A stretch of DNA of 64,000 nucleotides, from contig CAVSMC010000001.1 of NCBI GenBank assembly GCA_963728935.1, forward strand, positions 1,984,001 through 2,048,000, written 5' to 3'. Origin of the DNA: CAVSMC01 sp963728935. Lineage in GTDB: Bacteria; Pseudomonadota; Gammaproteobacteria; Burkholderiales; Casimicrobiaceae. Made by a program: the position numbers and the translations under genes. Positions 36,938 through 50,925 of the stretch are shown here, piece by piece. A model generated the notes under the pieces. The model saw nothing but the letters and a program-made list of their open reading frames with translations. It made no database searches and had not been told where the DNA came from. Positions within the stretch are counted from its first letter, which is position 1. Every line of letters begins with the position of its first letter.

Positions 36938-39900
36938 ATGGCGATCGAAGTGACCCCTTCGCAAGAGTATTCTTTCACCGAGAAAAAGCGTATCCGCAAG
37001 AGCTTCGCCAAGCGTGCGAGCGTCCTGCAGGTGCCGTTTCTTCTCGAAACGCAGCTCGCGTCGTATCGCGCCTTCCTGCAGGCGGACACGCCCGGCGACG
37101 CGCGCAAGAACGAGGGCCTGCAGGCCGCCTTCACCTCGATCTTTCCGATCTCGAGCCATTCGGGCAACGCCCGGCTCGAGTTCGTCAGCTTTTCCCTTCT
37201 CGCGCCGGCGTTCGACGTCACCGAATGCCAGCAGCGCGGCCTCACCTACTGCTCGGCGCTGCGCGCCAAGGTCCGCCTCGTCATCATGGATCGCGAAGCG
37301 GCGAAGGACACGGTGAAGGAGGTGAAGGAACAGGAGGTCTACATGGGCGAAATCCCGCTCATGACGGACAACGGTTCCTTCGTCATCAACGGCACCGAGC
37401 GCGTGATCGTTTCGCAGCTGCATCGCTCGCCCGGCGTGTTCTTCGAGCACGACCGCGGCAAGACGCACAGCTCGGGCAAGCTGCTGTTCTCGGCGCGGGT
37501 GATTCCGTACCGCGGCTCGTGGCTCGACTTCGAGTTCGACCCGAAGGATTTCCTGTTCTTCCGGGTCGACCGCCGGCGCAAGATGCCGGTGACGACGCTG
37601 CTGAAAGCGATCGGCCTCACCAACGAGGACATCCTCAAGCAGTTCTTCGTCTTCGACACGTTCCATGTCTCGGCGAAGGGCGTCCAGCTCGAGCTCGTTC
37701 ACGAGCGGCTTCGCGGCGAGATGGCGAAGTTCGACATCGTCGGCAAGGACGGCAAGCCGATCGTCGCGCGCGACAAGCGGATCACCGCCAAGCACGTGCG
37801 CGAGCTGCACGAGCAGGGGATCAAGAAGATCGCCGTGCCGGCCGACTATCTGCTGGGCCGCGCGCTCGCGACCAACATCATCGACAAGAGCACCGGTGAA
37901 ATCGTCGCCAAGGCGAACGACGAGGTGACCGAGGACCTGCTGAAGACGATGGTCGAGCGTGGCGTCGAGACGATCCAGACGATCTACACGAACGACCTCG
38001 ACCAGGGCGCCTACATCTCGCAGACGCTGCGAAGCGACGACACGCCGGACCAGCTTGCCGCGCGCATCGCGATCTACCGGATGATGCGCCCCGGCGAGCC
38101 CCCGACCGAGGACGCCGTCGAAGCGCTGTTCCACGGGCTCTTCTTCTCCGAAGAGCGCTACGACCTGTCGGCCGTCGGCCGGATGAAGTTCAACCGCCGC
38201 GTCGGCCGCGCCGAGCTCAAGGGACCGGGCACGCTCACCAACGACGACATCATCGCGGTGATCCGCATTCTCGTGGAGTTGCGCAACGGCCGCGGCGAAG
38301 TCGACGACATCGACCACCTCGGCAACCGCCGCGTGCGCTCGGTGGGCGAGCTCGCCGAAAATCAGTTCCGCTCCGGCCTCGTGCGCGTCGAGCGCGCCGT
38401 GCGCGAGCGCCTCGGTCAGGCGGAGAGCGAGAACCTGCTGCCGCACGATCTCATCAACGCGAAGCCGATCTCGGCGGCGATCAAGGAGTTCTTCGGGTCG
38501 TCGCAGCTTTCGCAGTTCATGGACCAGACGAACCCGCTGTCCGAAATCACGCACAAGCGGCGCGTGTCCGCGCTCGGTCCAGGCGGCCTCACGCGCGAGC
38601 GGGCGGGCTTCGAGGTGCGCGACGTGCATCCGACGCACTACGGACGCGTGTGCCCGATCGAAACGCCGGAAGGCCCGAACATCGGCCTCATCAACTCGCT
38701 CGCGCTCTACGCGCGGACCAACGAGTACGGCTTCCTCGAGACGCCGTACCGCAAGGTCAACGACGGCAAGGTCACCGACGAGATCCTGTACTTGTCTGCG
38801 ATCGAGGAAGGCCAGTACGTGATCGCGCAGGCGAACGCGGAGCTCGACAAGAACGGCCGCCTAACCGGCGATCTCGTGTCCTGCCGCCATCACAACGAGT
38901 TCATGCTGTCCACCTCCGACAAGGTCGACTACATGGACGTCGCGCCGGCGCAGATCGTGTCGGTCGCAGCGTCCTTGATTCCGTTCCTCGAGCACGACGA
39001 CGCGAACCGCGCGTTGATGGGCTCGAACATGCAGCGCCAGGCGGTGCCGTGTCTTCGCGCCGAGAAGCCTCTGGTCGGAACGGGGGTCGAGCGCACGGCC
39101 GCGCTCGACTCGGGCACCGCGGTGCAGGCGCGACGCGGCGGCAAGGTCGATTACGTCGACGCGAACCGCATCGTCGTTCGCGCGAACGATACCGAAACGG
39201 CGGCGGGCGACGTCGGCGTGGACATCTACAACCTGACCAAGTACACGCGCAGCAATCAGAACACCAATATCAACCAGCGGCCGCTGGTCATCGTCGGCGA
39301 CGTGATCGCGCGCGGCGACGTCATTGCCGACGGCGCGTCCACCGACATGGGCGAGCTCGCGCTCGGCCAGAACATGCTGGTCGCGTTCATGCCGTGGAAC
39401 GGCTACAACTACGAGGATTCGATCCTCATCAGCGAGCGGATCGTCGGCGAAGACCGCTACACGTCGATCCATATCGAGGAGCTCTCGGTCGTCGCGCGCG
39501 ACACCAAGCTCGGTCCCGAGGAGATCACACGCGACATCTCGAGCCTGGGCGAAGCGCAGCTCGGCCGGCTCGACGAGTCGGGCATCGTCTACATCGGCGC
39601 CGAAGTCGAGGCCGGTGACGTGCTGGTCGGCAAGGTCACGCCGAAGGGCGAGACGCAATTGACGCCGGAAGAGAAGCTCTTGCGCGCAATCTTCGGCGAG
39701 AAAGCGTCCGACGTGAAGGACACGTCGCTGCGCGTCCCGTCGGGCATCTCGGGCACGGTGATCGACGTACAGGTGTTCACGCGCGAAGGCATCGAGCGCG
39801 ACAAGCGCGCCGCGCAGATCATCGACGACGAGTTGAAAAGCTACCGCAAGGACCTGAACGACCAGCTTCGCATCGTCGAGAACGACGCGTACGCGCGCAT

Positions 39901-41035
39901 CGAGAAGATGCTGCTCGGCAAGACGGTCAACGGCGGTCCGAAGCGCATCGCCAAAGGCGCCAAGATCACCAAGGAGTACCTCGACGGCGTTGCGCGTCAC
40001 GACTGGTTCGACATTCGTCTCGCCGGCGAGGACGCCGCGCACCAGCTCGAGCAGATGAAGGATTCGCTCGCGCAGCTTCGCGTGCAGTTCGACGCGATGT
40101 TCGATCAGAAGAAGCGCAAGCTCACGCAGGGCGACGAGCTGCCGCCGGGCGTGCAGAAGATGGTCAAGGTGTACGTCGCGGTTAAGCGCCGTCTGCAGCC
40201 GGGCGACAAGATGGCCGGACGTCACGGCAACAAGGGTGTGGTCTCGAAGATCGTTCCGGTCGAGGACATGCCGTACATGGCGAACGGCACGCCGGTCGAC
40301 ATCGTGTTGAATCCGCTCGGCGTGCCGTCGCGGATGAACGTCGGGCAGATCCTCGAAGTGCATTTGGGCTGGGCGGCGAAGGGCCTCGGCCGCAAGATCG
40401 ACGAGATGCTCAACGCGCAGGCCAAGGCTGCCGAGGTGCGAAAGTTTCTCGAGCGGATCTACAACACGACGGGCAAGCACGAAGATCTCGGCAAGCTCGA
40501 CGACGGCGACATCGTGCGTCTCGCCGAGAACCTCACGCGCGGCGTTCCGTTTGCCACGCCGGTGTTCGACGGCGCGACCGAGCAGGAGATCAAGAACATG
40601 CTCGAGCTCGCCGGGCTGCCGCGCAGCGGGCAGCTCGAGCTGCACGACGGGCGCACCGGCGAGGCGTTCGACCGTCCCGTCACCGTCGGCTACATGCACG
40701 TGTTGAAGCTGCACCACCTCGTCGACGACAAGATGCACGCGCGCTCGACCGGTCCGTACAGCCTCGTCACGCAGCAGCCGCTCGGCGGCAAGGCGCAGTT
40801 CGGCGGTCAGCGCTTCGGCGAAATGGAAGTGTGGGCGCTCGAAGCGTACGGCGCCGCCTACACGCTGCAGGAGATGCTCACGGTCAAGTCCGACGACGTC
40901 AACGGCCGCACGAAGGTGTACGAGAACATCGTCAAGGGCGACCACAAGATCGAGGCCGGCATGCCGGAATCGTTCAACGTGCTGGTGAAGGAAATCCGCT
41001 CGCTCGCGATCGACATCGATTTGGAACGCTACTGA
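36938..41035 (+). CDS. rpoB: RNA polymerase subunit beta
   Basis: This subunit of about 1,365 residues starts MAIEVTPSQEYSFTEKKRIR at ATG 36938 with GGAGAAGG upstream. The rifampicin-region motif SQLSQFMDQTNPLSEITHKR is intact and looks wild-type. GYNYEDSILISE, KVTPKGETQLTPEEKLLRAI and the C-terminal GGKAQFGGQRFGEMEVWALE follow. The upstream in-frame extension to 36803 is discounted because it lacks homology. rpoC follows after 61 bp. Confidence 0.99.
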   Translation: MAIEVTPSQEYSFTEKKRIRKSFAKRASVLQVPFLLETQLASYRAFLQADTPGDARKNEGLQAAFTSIFPISSHSGNARLEFVSFSLLAPAFDVTECQQRGLTYCSALRAKVRLVIMDREAAKDTVKEVKEQEVYMGEIPLMTDNGSFVINGTERVIVSQLHRSPGVFFEHDRGKTHSSGKLLFSARVIPYRGSWLDFEFDPKDFLFFRVDRRRKMPVTTLLKAIGLTNEDILKQFFVFDTFHVSAKGVQLELVHERLRGEMAKFDIVGKDGKPIVARDKRITAKHVRELHEQGIKKIAVPADYLLGRALATNIIDKSTGEIVAKANDEVTEDLLKTMVERGVETIQTIYTNDLDQGAYISQTLRSDDTPDQLAARIAIYRMMRPGEPPTEDAVEALFHGLFFSEERYDLSAVGRMKFNRRVGRAELKGPGTLTNDDIIAVIRILVELRNGRGEVDDIDHLGNRRVRSVGELAENQFRSGLVRVERAVRERLGQAESENLLPHDLINAKPISAAIKEFFGSSQLSQFMDQTNPLSEITHKRRVSALGPGGLTRERAGFEVRDVHPTHYGRVCPIETPEGPNIGLINSLALYARTNEYGFLETPYRKVNDGKVTDEILYLSAIEEGQYVIAQANAELDKNGRLTGDLVSCRHHNEFMLSTSDKVDYMDVAPAQIVSVAASLIPFLEHDDANRALMGSNMQRQAVPCLRAEKPLVGTGVERTAALDSGTAVQARRGGKVDYVDANRIVVRANDTETAAGDVGVDIYNLTKYTRSNQNTNINQRPLVIVGDVIARGDVIADGASTDMGELALGQNMLVAFMPWNGYNYEDSILISERIVGEDRYTSIHIEELSVVARDTKLGPEEITRDISSLGEAQLGRLDESGIVYIGAEVEAGDVLVGKVTPKGETQLTPEEKLLRAIFGEKASDVKDTSLRVPSGISGTVIDVQVFTREGIERDKRAAQIIDDELKSYRKDLNDQLRIVENDAYARIEKMLLGKTVNGGPKRIAKGAKITKEYLDGVARHDWFDIRLAGEDAAHQLEQMKDSLAQLRVQFDAMFDQKKRKLTQGDELPPGVQKMVKVYVAVKRRLQPGDKMAGRHGNKGVVSKIVPVEDMPYMANGTPVDIVLNPLGVPSRMNVGQILEVHLGWAAKGLGRKIDEMLNAQAKAAEVRKFLERIYNTTGKHEDLGKLDDGDIVRLAENLTRGVPFATPVFDGATEQEIKNMLELAGLPRSGQLELHDGRTGEAFDRPVTVGYMHVLKLHHLVDDKMHARSTGPYSLVTQQPLGGKAQFGGQRFGEMEVWALEAYGAAYTLQEMLTVKSDDVNGRTKVYENIVKGDHKIEAGMPESFNVLVKEIRSLAIDIDLERY

Positions 41036-41096
41036 TGAAATCGCCGTTTGAATCCACGCGCGCCATCGGGGCAGATCAAATCATTCGGGAGTACGC

Positions 41097-45344
<4,248 letters not shown>

Positions 45345-45377
45345 GCGCTCGCTCACGCGTTCGGCCGTTTCGAATCG

Positions 45378-45409
45378 ACGGCCGGCTCCGCGAGGGGCCG
45401 GCCGTTTTT
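45378..45409 (+). terminator. Intrinsic terminator after rpoC
   Basis: A 12-bp stem (ACGGCCGGCTCC / GGGGCCGGCCGT, one G-T pair) with a GCGA loop is followed by TTTTT. It starts 33 bp after the rpoC stop. Confidence 0.92.
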
Positions 45410-45516
45410 ACTTCGAGCTTTCGGCGTCCGCCTTCGCGATCCGGCCCTCGTCCGCAGACGAGAAGTCGCGCGCGCGTGGCGCGCGTTCGATCATTCCGAC
45501 GCGTCGTTTCGACGCA

Positions 45517-45673
45517 TTTTGCTGCACTGCAATATGCGGCATTGGATCGCATGCGAGCGAGAGAAATATTCTTGCCGATAAACATGGCCTTATGCTATAG
45601 TCTCGCTGCCTTGTCCGCGGCCGCGCCCGACGCCATTGCCTGGCGGCCGATCCGGTTGTTTTGCTGCACTGCA
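45517..45673 (+). promoter_or_regulatory. Promoter region of the transglycosylase gene with a 15-bp direct repeat
   Basis: TTTTGCTGCACTGCA occurs at 45517-45531 and again at 45659-45673, flanking a likely sigma70 promoter: -35 TTGCCG (45572-45577), 18-bp spacer, -10 TATAGT (45596-45601). The inner palindrome-like TGCACTGCA suggests a repressor operator; similar TGCA-rich sites are bound by PhaR-type regulators, but that link is speculative. A related sequence occurs at 50474-50489. Confidence 0.55.
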
Positions 45674-45705
45674 CCAGCGGTAGTCAAACAAGAAAGGAGA
45701 CCATC

Positions 45706-46407
45706 GTGGTCACACGATCGCGCTTCAACTTGCTAACGCCGCAGCCGCGCTTCCGCGTCCTGGACTCGCTTCGGCGAGCCGCGGTTCGGGCGCCGTTGCT
45801 CACCGTACCGATGATCGCTGCGCTGTTCGCGGCGTCGGCGGCGCACGTCGATGCGCCGGCGAATGCGCCGGTCCAGTCGGACGAGCCGATCGCCGTACCG
45901 GCGATGGCGCGCGGGCCGTCGGGATCCACCGTGGTGCCGGCGAAGCTGGTCGCGCAGACGAACTTCGCGCAGATCGCGGACGTCGTCGCGAAGCGATACC
46001 GGGTATCGAGTCACGCGACGCTCGACCTAGTCCGCACCGCCTACCAGGAGGCGAATCGCAACGGTCTCGATCCGTTGCTGATCCTCGCCGTCGTCGGGAT
46101 CGAGTCGAGCTTCAACCCGATCGCGCAGAGCGACCAAGGGGCGGTGGGTCTGATGCAGATCGTTCCGCGCTTTCACGAGGACAAGCTGGCGCGGCGCGAC
46201 GGCTCCGCGCTCGATCCGCAGATCAACATCGAGGTCGGAACGCAGGTGTTGCGCGAGTACATCAGCCGCGCAGGCACCGAGGCGGCCGGCCTGCAGCTCT
46301 ACAACGGCACACCCGACGATCCGGCCGCCGCGTATGCGACCAAGGTGATGAGCGAGCGCGACCGGTTGCGGCAGGCGATCAAGCGCGCCATCGGCAGTCG
46401 GGCGTAG
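45706..46407 (+). CDS. Lytic transglycosylase, SLT domain, exported
   Basis: This 233-residue protein starts with GTG 45706, chosen because AGGAG lies six bases upstream. A hydrophobic segment at 30-45 (LLTVPMIAALFAASAAHVDA) targets it to the envelope. The SLT (Slt70-like) domain covers about 105-215, with catalytic Glu in AVVGIESSFNP, QGAVGLMQIVP and the YNGTPDD segment near the end. It cleaves peptidoglycan strands to 1,6-anhydro products. It lies alone between rpoC and a minus-strand pair. Confidence 0.92.
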   Translation: MVTRSRFNLLTPQPRFRVLDSLRRAAVRAPLLTVPMIAALFAASAAHVDAPANAPVQSDEPIAVPAMARGPSGSTVVPAKLVAQTNFAQIADVVAKRYRVSSHATLDLVRTAYQEANRNGLDPLLILAVVGIESSFNPIAQSDQGAVGLMQIVPRFHEDKLARRDGSALDPQINIEVGTQVLREYISRAGTEAAGLQLYNGTPDDPAAAYATKVMSERDRLRQAIKRAIGSRA

Positions 46408-46438
46408 GCATTCGGGCGCAGCCGGGTGCTGCCGGGCC

Positions 46439-47185
46439 TCAGAGCAGCAACTCGGCAGTCAGCGGCAAGTGGTCGGACGCGATCCGCGCGAGCGGGCTCG
46501 TGTGTCGCGCGACGCGTGTGAGGCAACGCGCGGGACTCGCCCAGATACGGTCGAGCGCGAACACCGGGCGGCGCGACGGGAACGTCGGTGGCGACGGCGT
46601 CGCCTGGAAGTGCGCGTGCAACCAGCGCAGCGGCCGTCCCCACAGATACCACTCGTTCAGGTCTCCCATCAACAGCGTGGGGTGCGGGACGTCGCGTTCG
46701 ACGACCGCAAGCAGCCGCTTCACCTGCTCGCGCCGCTCGCCCGGGCGCAGCCCCAGATGTGTGCCGATTACGCGCAGCGGCGCCGGCTGGCCCATGTCGA
46801 GGCACACGTCGATCGCCCCGCGCGGCTCGTAGTGATCGATCGCGAGGTCCAGATGGGTCACGCTCGTCACGGGGAAGCGCGACAATATCGCGTTGCCGAA
46901 ATCGGTACCTCGACGCTGGCGCAGCGGTCCCGCGACGATGTTGTAGCCGGTCGCCTGCTCGACGACGGCGAGAAAGTCCTCGTGCTCGAGTTGCGACGCC
47001 ACCTCCTGCAGCGCGACCACGTCGGCGTCGACTTCTCTCAGCACGTCGATGATCCGCGTCGGTGCGTATCGTCGGTCCGCGCCGACGGCGGCGTGAATGT
47101 TCCAGGTTGCGACGGTGAGCGCCTTGAGCGGCGCGCGCGCGGCCGTTCGCGCAGGGGCAATCGTCGCTTGCGATTCAACCGCCAT
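46439..47185 (-). CDS. Endonuclease/exonuclease/phosphatase (EEP) superfamily hydrolase
   Basis: This 248-residue protein begins MAVESQATIA, with no signal peptide. The DNase I-like fold is marked by ATWNIHAAVG (Asn29), DVVALQEVAS (metal-binding Glu61), GTHLGLRPGERREQ, MGDLNEWYLW and the terminal SDHLPLTAELL (catalytic His). Enzymes of this type cleave phosphodiesters of nucleic acids or phospholipid headgroups. It overlaps the PLD-VTT gene by 11 nt, and such neighbours usually share membrane-lipid related roles. Confidence 0.9.
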   Translation of the reverse strand: MAVESQATIAPARTAARAPLKALTVATWNIHAAVGADRRYAPTRIIDVLREVDADVVALQEVASQLEHEDFLAVVEQATGYNIVAGPLRQRRGTDFGNAILSRFPVTSVTHLDLAIDHYEPRGAIDVCLDMGQPAPLRVIGTHLGLRPGERREQVKRLLAVVERDVPHPTLLMGDLNEWYLWGRPLRWLHAHFQATPSPPTFPSRRPVFALDRIWASPARCLTRVARHTSPLARIASDHLPLTAELLL

Positions 47186-49397
47186 GGCTTGCTGACAGCT
47201 CGGAGGCGGGCGTCGGCGCGCCAAGCTTGCGATTGAGCAGATACGCAATCGCGACGATGGTGCCGGCGATGGCGGTCAACATTGCGAAGGTTGCAGGGCC
47301 GGGGTGGCGGATGGCAGCGGTGGCGCGATCCATGAAAAGCGAGATCAGAACGATCCCCGGCGCGAGACCGATCGCGGTGCCGAGGAGGAAATCGCGCCAG
47401 CCGATGTGCGCAGCGCCGACGACGACGTTGACGATCGAAAACGGCGCGACCGGAACGAGGCGAACGAAGACGATCGCGAGAAGGCCGCGGCGCGCAAGGC
47501 GACGCGACAGCTCGTTCAGTTTGCGGCCGGCGACCTTTCGTACCGTTTCGCGGCCGAGCTTGCGGCCGATCGCGTATACGACGGCGGCCGACAGCAGCCC
47601 ACCCGCGAACGCATAGACGATGCCGAGCACGGGTCCGAAGACGATTGCGGTTCCCGCGACCAGCAGCATCAGCGGAATGACCAGCAGACCGCCGACGACA
47701 TAGGCGAGAAGCACGATCAGCGGCGCATAGGCGTGGCCTTCGAGCGCCTCGCCGGCGTCGACGAGCCGGTCGAGCGACAGCCATTCGTGCAACGGCGTGA
47801 AGCGCCATGCGAGCGCGAGCAGCGCGAGCGCGACAACGGCAGCTCCGAACGCGAACACGCGGGCGCGAGTTCCGACGCGCGAGCGCTCGTGCGACACGAG
47901 ATCGGCGACGATCTCGTCCGGGTCGATCGGCCGTTCCGGGTCGAGCACGCTGTGATCGGGAACGAGCGCGTCGAGGCTCAGGTCGAGCGATGTGTCCATC
48001 GGCATCAGCGTGCGACCGGTTCCGCGAAGGACTTCGATCGCGCGCAGCAGACTCCGCTCGCGCTCGACGGCGGCGGCGATTTCGGACGGTTCGCAGTCGA
48101 GATGCTCGGCCAGGAGCCGGTCGCGAAATCCTGCGATCGCGGAGCGCGCGCGGGGATCGTCGCACGCCTCGATCGCGAGATTGCACTCGGTGTCGAGCCC
48201 TAGCGATCGGTCCGAGAGGTTGGCCGAGCCGATCATCAGCAGCCGATCGTCGACGGCGAGCACCTTGCTGTGCACGTTGAGGCAGGAGTCGCGCTCCCGC
48301 AGCCATGGCAGCATCGGATAGTAGAGCCCGTAGCGAGCGTGGTGGTCCGCAGCGTCGAGCTCGCGATGGATGCGGCCGCGCAACACGCCCATCGTCTTGA
48401 TCTCGAGCCAGCCGCTTTGAAGATACGGCGAGATGACCGCGATCTCGGGCCCTTGCTCGGCGGCGAGGTTTCGCGCAAACGCGTCGGCGATCGTCTTCGA
48501 CGTGAAATACTGATTTTCGGCGAAAATCGCCTCGCGGGCTGCGGCGATCGCGTCGAGCGTCAGCGCGCGAATCTCCTGCACGGCCGCGCGTCCGGCGAAT
48601 GCGGGCTCGGTGCGCGCGATCGCGACGTCGATGTCGGTCAGAGCGGGCTCGATGCCGGCCGGCCAGGGCTCGGGCGCCGCATTGTCGTTCGGTGCCGAAG
48701 GCTGCGGCGCATGGCCGGTCGCGCGTCGCCAACGCTCGCGCGCGAGATCCGACAACGCGCGCGCGCAATCGCCGGCGACGACGACGCCGACGTCGTGGAA
48801 TGGCGGGTAGGGCTCCCCCGGGCTCGTGCAGCGACGCGGATCGATGGCGGCGTGCGCACACGTGTCCCAGCGCGCGCGCGTGAGGTCGTAGCCGCTGACG
48901 AACGCGACTTCGTCGTCGACCACGATGACCTTCTGATGATGCGATCCGCCCGCCGGATGCTGATCGTCGAGACGAAACTGGAGCCTCTTGTGCGTGCGCC
49001 AGTCGAGCTTGTAGACCGGAAGCCATTCGCGCTCGAGCGCGTAGAGCATGGCAAAGTCCCACGACAGCACATACGCGTGCAAGCCCGGCCGCGTCGAAAC
49101 GATCGCATTGAGAAAGTCACCGAGCGGCTCGGGCAATCCGTCGTTCGCCCCGCCGGGAACGAGCCGCATCCGGCTATCGATGTCCCAGCCCAGGATGAAC
49201 ACCGAACGGCGGGCCTGCGCGAGCGCCGAGCGGACGGCGCCGAAATAAACATCGCCGTCGACGAGGAACGCGACACGCGAGGCGCGCTCGATCCGCCAGC
49301 AATTGCGACCGGCCTCGAGCAGGCGCTCGGATGCCGGCGTCGCTCGCGGCTCGCTATCGGTGGCAGCCGGCGATACGGAAACGGTTTCGTTGGCCAA
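47175..49397 (-). CDS. Phospholipase D/cardiolipin-synthase-like protein fused to a VTT (DedA/SNARE-assoc) membrane domain
   Basis: This 740-residue protein has two PLD catalytic motifs: HKD1 at His154-x-Lys156-x4-Asp161 (GSHHQKVIVVDD) and HKD2 at His376-x-Lys378-x4-Asp383 (NVHSKVLAVDD), each followed by a GS/SG-type residue. A linker is followed by a hydrophobic C-terminal half (about 510-730) of five or six helices of the VTT type, with GPVLGIVYAFAGGLLSAAVV and VRLVPVAPFSIVNVVVGA. The enzyme probably makes or breaks phosphodiester bonds in membrane lipids. The start is TTG 49397; the next Met is too far inside the domain. Confidence 0.9.
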   Translation of the reverse strand: MANETVSVSPAATDSEPRATPASERLLEAGRNCWRIERASRVAFLVDGDVYFGAVRSALAQARRSVFILGWDIDSRMRLVPGGANDGLPEPLGDFLNAIVSTRPGLHAYVLSWDFAMLYALEREWLPVYKLDWRTHKRLQFRLDDQHPAGGSHHQKVIVVDDEVAFVSGYDLTRARWDTCAHAAIDPRRCTSPGEPYPPFHDVGVVVAGDCARALSDLARERWRRATGHAPQPSAPNDNAAPEPWPAGIEPALTDIDVAIARTEPAFAGRAAVQEIRALTLDAIAAAREAIFAENQYFTSKTIADAFARNLAAEQGPEIAVISPYLQSGWLEIKTMGVLRGRIHRELDAADHHARYGLYYPMLPWLRERDSCLNVHSKVLAVDDRLLMIGSANLSDRSLGLDTECNLAIEACDDPRARSAIAGFRDRLLAEHLDCEPSEIAAAVERERSLLRAIEVLRGTGRTLMPMDTSLDLSLDALVPDHSVLDPERPIDPDEIVADLVSHERSRVGTRARVFAFGAAVVALALLALAWRFTPLHEWLSLDRLVDAGEALEGHAYAPLIVLLAYVVGGLLVIPLMLLVAGTAIVFGPVLGIVYAFAGGLLSAAVVYAIGRKLGRETVRKVAGRKLNELSRRLARRGLLAIVFVRLVPVAPFSIVNVVVGAAHIGWRDFLLGTAIGLAPGIVLISLFMDRATAAIRHPGPATFAMLTAIAGTIVAIAYLLNRKLGAPTPASELSASHGG

Positions 49398-49506
49398 AAG
49401 AATCGTCCGCCAATGGACCGCGGGGACCCGCGGCCTCTACGGCGGGATTGTCGACGGGCGCTCGGGTGCCGTCTGTCGGCCGCGTCCGACACCGCAATGG
49501 GGGATC

Positions 49507-50430
49507 TCAGGCGACGCGAGGAAGCGCCGTGCGCTTGGACGCGACCGCGCTTTCGGGATGCCAGACATCGGCAACGACGCCGCAGAGCGCGCAGAGCACC
49601 GGCTCGTCGGCGCGCGCGCGCGGCACGATGAATTGCAGCGACGTCCGGAGTCGCGTGTCGGACCAGATGCAGATTTCGCCGGCTTGCTGCGCCTGCAGTG
49701 CGATGTCTTCGCGCATCAGCGCAATGCCGATGCCCGCGACGACGAGCGAGCGCAGCACCGCCTCGTTGTCGGCCTCGACCAGTTTCGCCGGCGCGCCCCC
49801 GCGCGTCGCGAACAACGATGCGGCGAGCGCATGATGCGTGCTGATCGGCGGCGGAATGATCCAGGGCTGCTCGGCGATCGTCTGCCACGGTGCGCCGTCA
49901 ACGATTGGCTGCCATGCCGCGGGCGCGGCGATGCGATAGACCATCGGACGCAGCGCGATGCTCGCAACGTCCGGATGCACACGATCGCCGTAATAGAAGC
50001 TCGCGTCGAGATCGCCGTCGCGCACTTTGTCGAACGCGGCACCCGAGATCTCATGATGGAGCTCGACGTCGACCAGCGGATAGCGCTCGGTCGCGCGCGC
50101 CAGGAGCTCGCCCAGCCGGATGAACGTCGGATCCGCGAGCGTGCCGAGCTTCACGCGACCGGTGATCTCGCCCTTGATCGACGCGGCGGCGCCGCGCAGC
50201 GCCTGCGCGGCCGCGACGACTTTCAGCGCTTCGGGCAGCAGACGGTGGCCGGCGGCCGTCAGCGCCATGCCGGTGGGCACCCGGTCGAACAGCGTGACGC
50301 CCAGCTCGTCTTCGAGCGCTTTGATCTGCGCGGAAAGCGCCGGCTGGCTGACGTGCAGCCGTTCGGCCGCCCGGGTGAGGTGCCCGAGCTCGGCGACAGC
50401 GACGAAACCACGAAGTTGATAGAGCTCCAC
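49507..50430 (-). CDS. LysR-family transcriptional regulator
   Basis: This 307-residue regulator starts with GTG 50430, chosen because AAAGGAAG lies just upstream and because the family N-terminus begins at MELYQLRGFVAVAELGHLTR. The winged-helix segment continues AAERLHVSQPALSAQIKALE. The C-terminal effector domain is of normal length. The effector and targets are unknown; the divergent DUF3563-like gene and the same-strand PLD-VTT gene are candidates. Confidence 0.93.
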   Translation of the reverse strand: MELYQLRGFVAVAELGHLTRAAERLHVSQPALSAQIKALEDELGVTLFDRVPTGMALTAAGHRLLPEALKVVAAAQALRGAAASIKGEITGRVKLGTLADPTFIRLGELLARATERYPLVDVELHHEISGAAFDKVRDGDLDASFYYGDRVHPDVASIALRPMVYRIAAPAAWQPIVDGAPWQTIAEQPWIIPPPISTHHALAASLFATRGGAPAKLVEADNEAVLRSLVVAGIGIALMREDIALQAQQAGEICIWSDTRLRTSLQFIVPRARADEPVLCALCGVVADVWHPESAVASKRTALPRVA

Positions 50431-50473
50431 CGGGCTTCCTTTCCCGACGATTCGACTCCAGTATACGCCGGAT

Positions 50474-50489
50474 GTTGCACCGCAATATG
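50474..50489. promoter_or_regulatory. TGCA-rich motif in the lysR upstream region
   Basis: GTTGCACCGCAATATG matches 14 of 16 positions of GCTGCACTGCAATATG at 45521-45536 upstream of the transglycosylase gene. It sits between the divergent LysR and DUF3563-like genes and may bind the same regulator. Confidence 0.4.
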
Positions 50490-50634
50490 TCGATCGCGGC
50501 CAATCGGTGAAACCGATGATGACGATCAAAAGAGCCGATTGGATTTCATGGGCTTAGCGACCGATATTGATGTAGTGCATAGCACCAAAAGTGCCTGGAT
50601 GGCACACTTTCTCCCAGATCCTCCGGAGATATTG

Positions 50635-50925
50635 ATGAAAGCTCGATTCTTTCCGATCGATGACAGCGTGTTCGGCGGCGCCTTCGCGCTGATGGCGGAT
50701 GCCCTGTCCCACGCATCGTTCGCGCCGACCCGCGTTTCGACGTTGGGCGCGGCGGTCGATGCATCCGAGCGCGCGCCGCGGGTCGGCTTCTGGGAGCGCA
50801 TCGACCGCTGGGCGTGGCGGCGGGTTCAGAAGGAGCGCGAGGCCTATCTCGCCAAGGCGCAGAACCTCGCCGACCTGGAAGACAGGATCCGCGACCTCGA
50901 CAGCATTCGCGGCCGCTACTTCTAG
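50635..50925 (+). CDS. DUF3563-like small protein
   Basis: This 96-residue protein starts at ATG 50635 with GGAG upstream. Its C-terminal half, GFWERIDRWAWRRVQKEREA followed by YLAKAQNLADLEDRIRDLD and a final RYF, matches the short DUF3563 family, common in Burkholderiales and of unknown function. The N-terminal 45 residues are less conserved. The longer in-frame opening upstream overlaps LysR on the other strand and is rejected. Confidence 0.8.
   Translation: MKARFFPIDDSVFGGAFALMADALSHASFAPTRVSTLGAAVDASERAPRVGFWERIDRWAWRRVQKEREAYLAKAQNLADLEDRIRDLDSIRGRYF

Noticed and set aside
49303..50634. Long plus-strand frame (540 codons) ending with the DUF3563-like gene
   Set aside because: Its first 440 codons are antisense to the LysR gene and lack homology. 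A local ribosome-binding site supports a start at 50635.
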